From Curtobacterium sp. MCBD17_013 (GTDB lineage: Bacteria; Actinomycetota; Actinomycetes; Actinomycetales; Microbacteriaceae): a stretch of 32,067 bases of DNA. The DNA lies in assembly GCF_003234565.1 (NCBI RefSeq), contig NZ_QKTU01000022.1:1-32067 (forward strand). Reading direction: 5' to 3'. Within the stretch, counting starts at the first letter, position 1, and the number at the start of each line of letters is the position of its first letter. The translations under genes and the position numbers were made by a program. Below, one piece after another: positions 24,998 to 32,067 of this stretch. Under the pieces are notes generated by a model that did no database searches, had not been told where the DNA came from, and was given only the letters and a program-made list of their open reading frames with translations.

Positions 24998-25016
24998 CGT
25001 CACGCGCCGCGTGACG
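24998..25016. promoter_or_regulatory. inverted repeat upstream of ohr
   Basis: CGTCACGC and GCGTGACG flank a GCC centre, a perfect repeat with 8-base arms 19 bases before the ohr start. It differs in sequence from the operator in front of ohrR, so it may bind another factor or fold in the leader RNA. Confidence 0.4.
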
Positions 25017-25035
25017 ACCACGAACAGGAGACACC

Positions 25036-25458
25036 ATGGACGCCCTCTACACCGCAGAAGCCCTCTCGACCGGCGAAGGCCGCAACGGCCACGTCCGGAC
25101 CACCGACGGCACGCTCGACCTCGACATGGCGATCCCGAAGGAGATGGGCGGCTCGGGCGCCGGCGCGAACCCCGAGCAGCTGTTCGCCGCCGGGTACGCC
25201 GCCTGCTTCCACTCCGCGCTCCAGGGCGTCGCCCGGGCACAGAAGGTCTCCATCACCGACACCACCGTCGGCGGCCGGGTGCAGATCGGCGCGAACGGGC
25301 AGGGCGGGTTCCAGCTGGCGGTCCACCTCGAGGTCGTCATCCCCGGGATGGAGCACGACGCAGCACAGGCCCTCGCGGACGCGGCGCACCAGGTCTGCCC
25401 CTACTCGAACGCGACGCGTGGCAACATCGAGGTCACGATCAGCGTCTCGGACGACTGA
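25036..25458 (+). CDS. ohr: organic hydroperoxide reductase Ohr
   Basis: A 140-residue OsmC-superfamily peroxidase that reduces organic and lipid hydroperoxides with dithiol donors such as dihydrolipoyl proteins. Both catalytic cysteines are visible: Cys57 in AAGYAACFHSAL and Cys121 in HQVCPYSNATRGNIEV, along with the Ohr-type GEGRNGH arginine near residue 16 and the Glu of NPEQLFAAGY. AGGAG precedes ATG 25036. It lies 81 bases after ohrR, separated by two inverted repeats. Confidence 0.95.
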   Translation: MDALYTAEALSTGEGRNGHVRTTDGTLDLDMAIPKEMGGSGAGANPEQLFAAGYAACFHSALQGVARAQKVSITDTTVGGRVQIGANGQGGFQLAVHLEVVIPGMEHDAAQALADAAHQVCPYSNATRGNIEVTISVSDD

Positions 25459-25476
25459 CCCCACGTCGACGCCGCA

Positions 25477-25520
25477 CGGTCCACTCCCCACCGCCACGAG
25501 CCGCGGTGGGGAGTGGACCG
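25477..25520. terminator. 18-bp stem bidirectional terminator between ohr and nagB
   Basis: Arms 25477-25494 and 25503-25520 are perfect complements around an 8-base loop, lying between two convergent genes. The distal arm is 7 bases from the nagB stop. Confidence 0.8.
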
Positions 25521-25527
25521 CTGCGGA

Positions 25528-26328
25528 TCAGCGTGCTGGCGTCGCGTCGAAGCGCTGCCACGCCGGCTTGTTCGCGAACACGTGGCGGTAGTAGTCGGCG
25601 AGCTGCAGCTGTGCGGCGGCGGCCTCGTCGACGATGACCGTCGCGTGTTCGTGCAACTGCAGGGCGCTCCCCGGCACGAATGAACTCACCGGCCCCTCGA
25701 CCGCGCCCGCGACGGCGGCGGCCTTGCCCTCGCCCTGCGCCACGAGCACCAGCTCCCGCGCCTCGAGGATCGTGCCCAACCCCTGCGTCATGCAGTGCAT
25801 CGGCACCTCCTCCACCGAGTCGAAGAACCGCGCGTTGGCCGCGCGCGTCGCCGGCGCGAGCGTCTTGATGCGCGTGCGGGACGCGAACGAGGACGTCGGC
25901 TCGTTGAACCCGATGTGCCCGTTCGCGCCGATCCCCAGGATCTGCACGTCGATGCCCCCGGCCGCGCGGATCGCGGCGTCGTACTCCTTCGCCGCGAACT
26001 CCAGGTCCGCCGCACGACCGTCGGGGACCCGGACCCGCGCGGGGTCGAACCCGAGCGGACCGACGACGTCGCGGGCGATGACACTGGCGTAGCTCTCCCG
26101 ATGCTCCAGCGGGATCCCGACGTACTCGTCGAGCGCGAACCCGCGGGCCTGGGCGAACGAGATCTCCCCGCCCTGCACCCGCCGCGCGAGGTCGGCGTAG
26201 ATGTCCTGCGGACTCGACCCGGTGGCCAACCCGATCACGGCGGACGGCTTGCGGGACACGACGGACGCGATCTTCGCAGCGGCCATCCGGCCGACCTCGA
26301 CCGCTGTGGGCAGGATGATGATCTCCAT
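25528..26328 (-). CDS. nagB: glucosamine-6-phosphate deaminase
   Basis: A 266-residue enzyme that turns GlcN-6-phosphate into fructose-6-phosphate and ammonia. Motifs include GLATGSSPQDIYADL near residue 33, FALDEYVGIP near residue 64 with the catalytic Asp, and GIGANGHIGFNEP near residue 131. Length and order match NagB throughout. TAGGCT (26343-26338) on the minus strand is a good -10 box 9 bases from the ATG, so the leader is very short. It stands apart from nagA (13 kb away), but the two catalyse consecutive steps. Confidence 0.95.
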   Translation of the reverse strand: MEIIILPTAVEVGRMAAAKIASVVSRKPSAVIGLATGSSPQDIYADLARRVQGGEISFAQARGFALDEYVGIPLEHRESYASVIARDVVGPLGFDPARVRVPDGRAADLEFAAKEYDAAIRAAGGIDVQILGIGANGHIGFNEPTSSFASRTRIKTLAPATRAANARFFDSVEEVPMHCMTQGLGTILEARELVLVAQGEGKAAAVAGAVEGPVSSFVPGSALQLHEHATVIVDEAAAAQLQLADYYRHVFANKPAWQRFDATPAR

Positions 26329-26454
26329 GACGGGCCCAGCCTATGCGGCCTGATCCTCCCGTGACGCGGTCCATCGGGGAGCGTCGCCCGCGACCGAGCA
26401 GCGCTGCCCGCGGCGGGTCGCTGACCCCAGAACGGGTGCATGGCTGGACGGATG

Positions 26455-26483
26455 TTCCGCCAGCGGCCCCTTACCGCTACGCT
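26455..26483 (+). promoter_or_regulatory. promoter of the LAFTG surface-protein gene
   Basis: TTCCGC (26455-26460), a 17-base spacer and TACGCT (26478-26483) give a plausible promoter and a leader of about 64 bases. The leader contains a GTCCGC/GCGGAC hairpin at 26518-26533. The rest of the 225-base gap from 26329 holds nothing else recognised except the nagB -10 box. Confidence 0.45.
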
Positions 26484-26553
26484 CCGAGCACGCCCGACAT
26501 TCTCGGTCGATTCACATGTCCGCATCAGCGGACCGAAAACTGGGGGAACACCC

Positions 26554-28077
26554 GTGCACCGCAGCACCTCCGGCACCCGACGCGCCTGCGCCGTCGGCAC
26601 CACCATCGCCCTCGTGGGGCTCACCACCGGCCTCGGCGTCTTCGGCGTCCAGACGGCGTCGGCCGACACGCTCACCGACACGACGACCGCGACCGCTGCC
26701 GCGACCGCTCCGGCCACGCCGGGCACGGACCAGCCGTCGCCGAGCAGCTCCGCGTCGCCGACGGCCTCGGCCACGCCGACCGACGCCCCAACCGCGACGG
26801 CGGGGACGGCCGCTCCGGCTCCCTCGAGCACCCCGAGCCACCACCCCGCGGCCACGCCGAGCGCATCGCGCGCGACGGACCCGAGCAGCACCGCGAGCCC
26901 GGCCGTGCCGACCCCGGTCGCCGCCCCGACGGTGACGCTGAGCACCACGGCCCCCACGGTGGGGAAGCCCCTGACCGCGACCGTGACGGGCTTCACCGGC
27001 ACCCCCACGTTCACGTGGACGAACAGTGCGGGTACGACGCTCCAGACCGGGACCTCGGCCTCCTTCGTGCCGTCGGCGGCCGAGAACGGCACGACGATCA
27101 CCGTCACGGCAGAGGACACCGACGGGGACAGCGCGACCGTGACCTCAGCGGCGGTCACCGACCCCGCCGAGTTCTCCGAGCACACCTCGCAGAGCGACCC
27201 GCTCGAGCTGTCCGTCGTCGCGGGCCAGAGCCTGTCCCACGTCTTCAGCGCCGCTGGCGACCCCACCCCGACCTACAGCGTCGGCTGGTTCTACCAGGAC
27301 GACGCCGACGCCGCCGCTGACGACCCGACCTACACCCCGGACACGCAGCTTCCCGACCACACCACCCTGTCAGCGGACGGCACGCTCAGCGGCACGCCGG
27401 AGTTCGCCACCACCTACGACTTCACCGTCGTGGCGGACAACGGCAGCGGTACGTCGACCGAGTACGTCGAGGTCAACGTCGAGGCCGCCGCAGCGTACGG
27501 CGTCGAGGTCTACACGACCGACAAGGGGAAGATCGACGACGACACCACGACCTCGTGGATCATCGACCCGGACGGCCACATCTCGACCGAGGTCGACACG
27601 GTCGTGGAGCAGGACCCGGACGGCAGCACCTGGGCGGTCGGCACGATCACCGACGGCGGTACGCCGACGATCCACCAGGGCGGCACCCTCGTCGTCGCGG
27701 GTGGCCTCGTCGACCAGTACGGCAACGAGGTCGACGAGGCAGACGGCACCTTCGTCGAGCCGACCGTCACGTCGGACTACGCCTCCGACGTGGTCAAGGC
27801 GGACGACGACCTCGGTGGCACTGACGTCACGTTCCCGCACGCCTCGACCCACCACCTCACCGTCTCGGCCGACGCGTTCAGCACGGCGTTCCCCGTCGAG
27901 GTCGTCCCGAACGCGGCGACCGTCGCGGCGATCACCCCCACGGCCACGACCGCCACGGGTGAGCTCGCGTTCACGGGCTCCGAGACGACCCGGGCCCTGC
28001 CGTGGGCCCTCGGTCTGCTCATGGCCGGCCTCGGCGTGACCGGTCTCCGGATCGCTCGCCGGCGCACGCAGCGCTAG
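26554..28077 (+). CDS. sortase-anchored surface protein with LAFTG sorting signal
   Basis: A 507-residue cell-wall protein. A signal peptide with a basic start and hydrophobic core ends at TASA near residue 38. A Thr/Ser/Pro/Ala-rich low-complexity stretch (about residues 40-120) is followed by beta-rich Ig-like regions: APTVTLSTTAPTVGKPLTAT onward, and a putative Ig/cadherin-like repeat ending LSADGTLSGTPEFATTYDFTV. The C-terminus has GELAFTGSE, a hydrophobic helix and the basic tail RIARRRTQR, a classic sorting signal of the LAxTG type used by class E sortases. GGGGGAA precedes GTG 26554. No sortase gene lies in the window. Function is unknown; adhesion or surface display is likely. Confidence 0.85.
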   Translation: MHRSTSGTRRACAVGTTIALVGLTTGLGVFGVQTASADTLTDTTTATAAATAPATPGTDQPSPSSSASPTASATPTDAPTATAGTAAPAPSSTPSHHPAATPSASRATDPSSTASPAVPTPVAAPTVTLSTTAPTVGKPLTATVTGFTGTPTFTWTNSAGTTLQTGTSASFVPSAAENGTTITVTAEDTDGDSATVTSAAVTDPAEFSEHTSQSDPLELSVVAGQSLSHVFSAAGDPTPTYSVGWFYQDDADAAADDPTYTPDTQLPDHTTLSADGTLSGTPEFATTYDFTVVADNGSGTSTEYVEVNVEAAAAYGVEVYTTDKGKIDDDTTTSWIIDPDGHISTEVDTVVEQDPDGSTWAVGTITDGGTPTIHQGGTLVVAGGLVDQYGNEVDEADGTFVEPTVTSDYASDVVKADDDLGGTDVTFPHASTHHLTVSADAFSTAFPVEVVPNAATVAAITPTATTATGELAFTGSETTRALPWALGLLMAGLGVTGLRIARRRTQR

Positions 28078-28082
28078 TCGGT

Positions 28083-28157
28083 CCTCCCGTCCCGCGGTCC
28101 GCCGCAGGACGGGAGGCACGACGCGGGGCCCGTCGTCCACATCGGACGGCGGGCCCT
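28083..28157 (+). terminator. double hairpin terminator after the surface protein
   Basis: The first stem is CCTCCCGTCC (28083-28092) with GGACGGGAGG (28107-28116). The second pairs 28126-28138 with 28144-28156 over 13 positions with one G-U and ends in TTCG. Both lie directly after the stop codon. Confidence 0.7.
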
Positions 28158-28219
28158 TCGTCGTCCACAGGCCGTCCGGGACGCCCGCCCGCTGCCACCC
28201 TGGTCGTTACGGTGGGGGC

Positions 28220-28699
28220 ATGCCCACTCCCGAGTTCGTCCTGGCGCTCCGCGAGAAGGTCGGGACCGACCTGCTCTGGCTCACGGGCGTGACGGCCGTC
28301 GTGCTGCGGGGCGACGGCGACGAGCAGCAGGTCCTCGTCGTCCGCCGTGCCGACACCGGAGCATGGACACCGGTGACCGGGATCATCGACCCCGGGGAGG
28401 AACCCGCGGTCGCCGCCGCGCGCGAGGTCCTGGAGGAAGCCGACGTCGTCGCCGTGCCGGAGCGACTGGCGATGGTGCAGACCCTCGCGCCGATGACCTA
28501 CCCGAACGGCGATCGCGCGCAGTACATCGACATCGTGTTCCGGTTCCGGTGGGTGTCGGGCGAGCCGTTCCCGGCGGACGGCGAGAACACGGAAGCTGTC
28601 TGGGCGCCGGTGTCGGACCTCCCCGCCATGTCGGACGACATGCGGAGTCGGGTGGCAGCCGCGCTGCGCGACGATCCCGCCGCGGTGTTCCGGACCTGA
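28220..28699 (+). CDS. NUDIX hydrolase
   Basis: A 159-residue Nudix protein, a Mg-dependent hydrolase of nucleoside-diphosphate-linked compounds. The Nudix box reads GIIDPGEEPAVAAAREVLEE followed by ADV, near residues 54-76. All acidic ligands are present, but the final Gly of the REUXEEXGU consensus is replaced by Asp. The substrate cannot be read from sequence. A TACGGT -10 box (28208-28213) lies 6 bases before the ATG, so a leaderless message is possible, although GGTGGGGG could serve as a weak ribosome site. It converges with the MFS gene with 3 bases between stops. Confidence 0.9.
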   Translation: MPTPEFVLALREKVGTDLLWLTGVTAVVLRGDGDEQQVLVVRRADTGAWTPVTGIIDPGEEPAVAAAREVLEEADVVAVPERLAMVQTLAPMTYPNGDRAQYIDIVFRFRWVSGEPFPADGENTEAVWAPVSDLPAMSDDMRSRVAAALRDDPAAVFRT

Positions 28700-28702
28700 G
28701 TC

Positions 28703-30106
28703 TCAGCGTCCGAGCCGCACGGCCGCGGTCACCCGGAGCTTGACGGCGGACAGGATCGTCGCAGCGGCCGCCGCCACCACGGCGACCCACAGCACGGCGC
28801 TGGCAGCGGACGACTGCGCTGCCATCGACCCGGCTGCGGCGCCGCTCACCACGAGTGCGATGCTGACGACGGCCGACCCGGCCGACTGCCCGACGGTTCG
28901 GTTCGTGTTGAGGACGGCCGATGCACTCGCGGCGTAACGGAGGGGAGCGGCGGCCATCATGTCCCGGTTGTTCGGGCTCTGGAACGTGCCGTACCCGAGG
29001 CCGCACACGGCGGTGGACAGGAGCACGAGCCAGATCGGCGGCGGGGACCCGAGCAGCGCGAGCATGACGAGGCCGATCGTCAGGACGACGAGGCCTGTGA
29101 GGGCCAACACCGCCGGACGGACCCGGTCGGCGATCCGCCCGGACAGCGGTGCCACGACGACGATCACGAGCGGCCACGGCGTGAACAGGAGCGCCGACTC
29201 GAGCGGGCTCGCCCCGTACGCGGTCTGGAACAGGAACGGCAGGGCGACGAACGCGATGCCCTGCCCCAGGAACGACGCCCACGCCGTGCCGACCGTGAGA
29301 CTGAACGGGCCGGTGAACAAGCCGAGCGGGATGAGCGGCCGGGCGGCCATCCGCTCACGACGCACGAACAGCACCACGCACACGGCACACACGACGAGGA
29401 GCACCAGCGCGTGCCAGAGGGTCGCGACCGCGGCGAGCTGTCGGACGCCGACGAGCAGCGCGGCGATCGCTCCCGCGGCCCAGACGGCACCGGGCCAGTC
29501 GTAGTCGCCCCGCTCGGGCACGCCCTTCGGCAGGACGACGAGCGCGAGCACGAACGACGCGACACCGATCGGCACGTTGATGAGGAAGAGCCACGGCCAC
29601 GGGAGTGCGGCGAGGATCAACCCTCCGAGCGTCGGTCCGGCCGACGTCCCGATGGCGACCGTCATCGCGTTGAGCCCGAGTGTCTGCCCGAGGCGCTCCG
29701 GCGGGAACAGGCGCCGGATCAGCGGGATCGCCACGGCGAGGACCACCGCGGACCCGATGCCCTGGACGACGCGGAACGCGACGAGGACCGCGAGCGTCGG
29801 CGCGAGCGCGCAGCCCAGGGACGCCAACGTGAACACGGGGACGCCGATCAGGTACAACCGGCGGCGACCGATCTGGTCGCCGAGCGCACTCGTGGCCGGG
29901 ACCGAGCAGGCGACGGCCAGGAGGAACGCGGTCGCGACCCACACGGTCTCGGACGGCGCCACGTGGAGATCGGTCGCGAGCTTCGGCAGGGCGACGTTGA
30001 CGATCGAGGTGTCGATGGTGCCGGTGAGGGTCGACAGGAGGATCGAGACGAGGGCCAGGGTCCGCCGCCGGGCGCTGAGGGTGGGCGCGGCAGCGGAGGA
30101 GGTCAC
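28703..30106 (-). CDS. MFS drug exporter, DHA2 (14-helix) type
   Basis: A 467-residue proton-driven exporter. The N-terminal TGTIDTSIVNVALPKLATDL, with helix 1 motif D1, ALGDQIGRRRLYLIG as motif A, and the motif C-like IGTSAGPTLGGLILAALPWPWLFLINVP are typical of the EmrB/QacA group. Hydrophobicity and length suit 14 helices. Start GTG 30106 follows a TAAGCT -10 box (30119-30114) by 7 bases, again leaderless in appearance. A partly symmetric TAGCTTTGCGAACTA at 30118-30132 overlaps this promoter. No regulator is adjacent; the higBA pair follows upstream. Confidence 0.92.
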   Translation of the reverse strand: MTSSAAAPTLSARRRTLALVSILLSTLTGTIDTSIVNVALPKLATDLHVAPSETVWVATAFLLAVACSVPATSALGDQIGRRRLYLIGVPVFTLASLGCALAPTLAVLVAFRVVQGIGSAVVLAVAIPLIRRLFPPERLGQTLGLNAMTVAIGTSAGPTLGGLILAALPWPWLFLINVPIGVASFVLALVVLPKGVPERGDYDWPGAVWAAGAIAALLVGVRQLAAVATLWHALVLLVVCAVCVVLFVRRERMAARPLIPLGLFTGPFSLTVGTAWASFLGQGIAFVALPFLFQTAYGASPLESALLFTPWPLVIVVVAPLSGRIADRVRPAVLALTGLVVLTIGLVMLALLGSPPPIWLVLLSTAVCGLGYGTFQSPNNRDMMAAAPLRYAASASAVLNTNRTVGQSAGSAVVSIALVVSGAAAGSMAAQSSAASAVLWVAVVAAAAATILSAVKLRVTAAVRLGR

Positions 30107-30225
30107 CGTCGCTAGCTTAGCTTTGCGAACTATCTGGATCGTCAGCTACGGAAGGTCCTCACCCACCGCGGATCGCCCGGTCCTCCAGCTCGGCATGATC
30201 TCCACGAGCGGTACGACCTCCGACG

Positions 30226-30522
30226 TCACGCCGGGATGAGCCGTTCGACCCGGGCGAGTTCGTCGTCGTGCTCGTCGTGCTCGACTTCGATGTCGTAGTC
30301 GTTCTGGATGTTGAGCCAGAATCGCTCGGACAGCCCGAACGCCTGCGACAGCCGGAGCGCAGTGTCGGTGGTGATACGGCGCTTCCCCCGGATGACCTCG
30401 CTCAGCCGCGTCTGCGGTAGCCCGGTCGCCTGCGCGAGTCGGTACGCCGTGATGCCGAGTGGCTCGAGGAACTCGGTCCGCAGGATCTCCCCGGGTGTGA
30501 TCGGGTCATGTGCTTTCGACAT
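30226..30522 (-). CDS. higA: HigA-family antitoxin
   Basis: A 98-residue antitoxin. The start ITPGEILRTEFLEPLGITAYRLA is the hallmark of HigA/VapI-type antitoxins, with an XRE helix-turn-helix (LAQATGLPQTRLSEVIRGKRRITTDTALRLSQAFG) in the middle and an acidic C-terminal tail. It should neutralise HigB and repress the operon. AAGGAA precedes ATG 30522, 13 bases after the higB stop. Gene order (toxin first) is the usual one for higBA. Confidence 0.93.
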   Translation of the reverse strand: MSKAHDPITPGEILRTEFLEPLGITAYRLAQATGLPQTRLSEVIRGKRRITTDTALRLSQAFGLSERFWLNIQNDYDIEVEHDEHDDELARVERLIPA

Positions 30523-30535
30523 CAGTGTTCCTTCG

Positions 30536-30817
30536 CTAGTGGTAGTCGGCGATGTGGACATCGGAGGGTCCTGCGGCCGTCCAGACGAAACAGATCCGGT
30601 ACTGATCGTTGACGCGGATCGAATACTGCCCCTCGCGGTCGCCGGACAGCTTCTCCAACCGGTTGCCGGGCGGAATCCGCAGATCGTTGATGGTCTCCGC
30701 TGCATGGAGCAGACGGAGCTTCTTCTGAGCGGACCGCTGCAGGTCCGGACCGAGACGCCGAACGTGTTGCCGGAGCCAGACTTTCCGAGTCAGCTCGTCC
30801 CCGAACGACTGGATCAC
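30536..30817 (-). CDS. higB: HigB-family toxin (RelE/ParE superfamily)
   Basis: A 93-residue ribosome-dependent mRNA interferase of the HigB family. The start reads VIQSFGDELTRKVW, with the expected MIQSF-like opening when the GTG at 30817 is used. RLLHAAETINDLRIPPGNRLEKLSGDREGQYSIRVNDQYRICFVW and the closing ADYH follow the family pattern. A GTG at 30823 would add two residues, but 30817 lies exactly 6 bases after a TATCAT -10 box, so it was preferred as a leaderless start. Confidence 0.92.
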   Translation of the reverse strand: MIQSFGDELTRKVWLRQHVRRLGPDLQRSAQKKLRLLHAAETINDLRIPPGNRLEKLSGDREGQYSIRVNDQYRICFVWTAAGPSDVHIADYH

Positions 30818-30823
30818 GACCAC

Positions 30824-30853
30824 ATGATATCGGCTTCCGATAGTGACGTCCAA
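30824..30853 (-). promoter_or_regulatory. higBA promoter with HigA operator
   Basis: On the minus strand TTGGAC (30853-30848), an 18-base spacer and TATCAT (30829-30824) precede the higB GTG by 6 bases. TATCGG-CTT-CCGATA at 30828-30842 is a perfect inverted repeat that fills the spacer and touches the -10 box, the expected place for a HigA operator. Confidence 0.7.
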
Positions 30854-30934
30854 CAGTAGTACTTTATCGCGGACTCTCTCGCCGACACAGGGCGCTCCGG
30901 CGGTACGGCGTCGATGGCCCGCAGCACAGCGGAC

Positions 30935-30968
30935 GGGAGGCGCCGCACCCGATGACACCGCGCCTCCC
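30935..30968 (-). terminator. hairpin after the PotA-type ATPase gene
   Basis: GGGAGGCGC (30935-30943) pairs with GCGCCTCCC (30960-30968). It starts 9 bases past the ATPase stop and would isolate higBA from read-through. It is another copy of the GCCTCCC element. Confidence 0.6.
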
Positions 30969-30977
30969 GGGCGCAGT

Positions 30978-32051
30978 TCAACCGAGCGGCGCCACCGCGA
31001 CCGGCGTCCCGAGCAGGCGGACGTGGACCTCGTCGCCGGGAACCGGCCGCTGCGCGACGTCGTGCTGGACGACGAGCGCCGTGCCGTCGTCGAGTCGGAG
31101 GGTCGTGCGGCGGACCGAGCCGAGGAAGCTCGACGTGAGGACGGCGCCGGACAGGCCGCCGTCCGGGGCGAGCATGACGTCCTCGGGGCGGACGTAGGCG
31201 GTCACGGGCCCGTCGTCGAGGGTGCGGTCGATGCTCGGCAGCGAGAACCCGTACGTGAACACGTCGCCTCCGCGGAGGTCCCCGCGGAGCCGGTTCGACT
31301 GACCCACGAAGTCCGCAGTGAACGCCGTCGCGGGCCGCATGTACAGCTGCTCCGGCGTTCCGATCTGTTCGATCCCGCCCCCGTGCATCACGGCGATCCG
31401 GTCCGAGACGGCGAGCGCCTCCTCTTGGTCGTGGGTGACGAACAGCGTCGTGATGCCGAGTTCGGTCTGGATGCGACGGATCTCGTCGCGGAGCGTCACC
31501 CGCACCTTGGCGTCGAGCGCTGACAACGGCTCGTCGAGCAGGAGCACCCGGGGCCGCGTGACGAGCGCTCGGGCGAGCGCGACGCGCTGTTGCTGCCCGC
31601 CGCTGAGCTGGTGCGGATAGCGGTCGGTGAGGTCCGCGAGGTGCACCATGTCGAGGGCCTCGACCACACGGCGGCGCCGGTCGTCCGCGGGGACCTTCCG
31701 CATCTCGAGCCCGAAGGCGACGTTCTGCCGGACGGTCATGTGCGGGAACAGCGAGTACTGCTGGAACACCATCCCGATGTCCCGTCGCTCCACCGGCACG
31801 GCCGCGACGTCCTGGCCGTCGATGCGGATGGCGCCGGCGTCGATCACCTCGAGACCCGCGAGTGCCCGGAGTGCGGTGGTCTTGCCGCACCCCGACGGTC
31901 CGAGCAGCGAGACGAACTCCCCCGGCTCGAGTCGGAGCGAGAACCCGGTGAGCGCGGTGTGGGCGCCGTAGGACTTCACGACACCGTCGAGCTCGACGGT
32001 GGCCCCACTGCGGTTCGCCGTCGTGGGGGTGGGCTGGGCGGTGCGGGTCAT
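30978..32051 (-). CDS. ABC importer ATPase, PotA-like with TOBE domain
   Basis: A 357-residue ATPase of the spermidine/putrescine, Fe(III) and phosphonate-importer group. Walker A GPSGCGKTT lies near residue 52, the Q-loop in VFQQYSLFPHMTV near residue 95, signature LSGGQQQR near residue 148 and Walker B VLLLDEPLSALD near residue 170, then the switch His in FVTHDQEEALA. After about residue 255 a TOBE domain carries the YVRPEDVML motif. CAGGAG precedes ATG 32051. Permease and binding-protein genes must lie beyond the window, so the substrate stays open. Confidence 0.92.
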   Translation of the reverse strand: MTRTAQPTPTTANRSGATVELDGVVKSYGAHTALTGFSLRLEPGEFVSLLGPSGCGKTTALRALAGLEVIDAGAIRIDGQDVAAVPVERRDIGMVFQQYSLFPHMTVRQNVAFGLEMRKVPADDRRRRVVEALDMVHLADLTDRYPHQLSGGQQQRVALARALVTRPRVLLLDEPLSALDAKVRVTLRDEIRRIQTELGITTLFVTHDQEEALAVSDRIAVMHGGGIEQIGTPEQLYMRPATAFTADFVGQSNRLRGDLRGGDVFTYGFSLPSIDRTLDDGPVTAYVRPEDVMLAPDGGLSGAVLTSSFLGSVRRTTLRLDDGTALVVQHDVAQRPVPGDEVHVRLLGTPVAVAPLG

Positions 32052-32067
32052 GCGGGCTCCTGGGAGG

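Noticed and set aside
26660..26940. Thr/Ser/Pro/Ala-rich stretch considered as a separate repeat element
   Set aside because: It is in frame within the surface protein and fits an ordinary low-complexity wall-spanning stalk.

Overview
The window is very GC-rich (third codon positions almost all G or C) and reads as actinobacterial chromosome, most likely Microbacteriaceae and perhaps Curtobacterium or a close relative. That placement rests on overall protein character, GTG starts, ATGA/GTGA gene overlaps and promoters of the TANNNT type set 6-7 nt before start codons; it is an inference, not a database result. No tRNA, rRNA, insertion sequence, prophage or CRISPR array was seen. Genes are tightly packed and no gene-free stretch exceeds about 230 bases.

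Left part (1-7.5 kb). A Leloir galactose locus: a DeoR-type regulator and aldose 1-epimerase on the minus strand diverge from galT-galK on the plus strand. The shared control region holds four 10-bp-phased TTTCGT-like repeats. Next comes a one-carbon operon on the minus strand, glyA-folD, preceded by a convincing ZTP (pfl) riboswitch. clpS and a DUF2017 gene follow on the plus strand.

Middle (7.5-12.1 kb). A MarR regulator with a leaderless promoter is followed by an MFS exporter. The exporter has no usable start codon between the marR gene and its first membrane helix, and a 16-bp tandem repeat lies exactly there. Then comes an overlapping operon purU, a small DUF2568-like membrane protein, and nagA.

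Core cluster (12.1-23.6 kb). A minus-strand operon encodes an oligopeptide/oligosaccharide-type ABC importer (lipoprotein, two permeases, fused double ATPase) and a ROK sugar kinase. It diverges from a plus-strand run of ROK regulator, M81 metallopeptidase, CutC-family protein and a PatB/MalY-type aminotransferase. With nagA beside it and nagB at 25.5-26.3 kb, the set suggests uptake and dismantling of an amino-sugar-containing, possibly peptide-linked substrate such as a cell-wall fragment. This is the best candidate in the window for an undescribed pathway.

Right part (23.6-32.1 kb). A small secreted protein of unknown function, the ohrR-ohr organic peroxide defence pair, nagB, a sortase-anchored surface protein with an LAFTG sorting signal, a Nudix hydrolase, a 14-helix-type MFS drug exporter, a higBA toxin-antitoxin pair with a clear promoter and operator, and the ATPase of a PotA-type ABC importer whose other subunits lie outside the window. 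Several GCCTCCCGG/CCGGGAGGC palindromes recur between genes and also inside the first codons of nagA and cutC.
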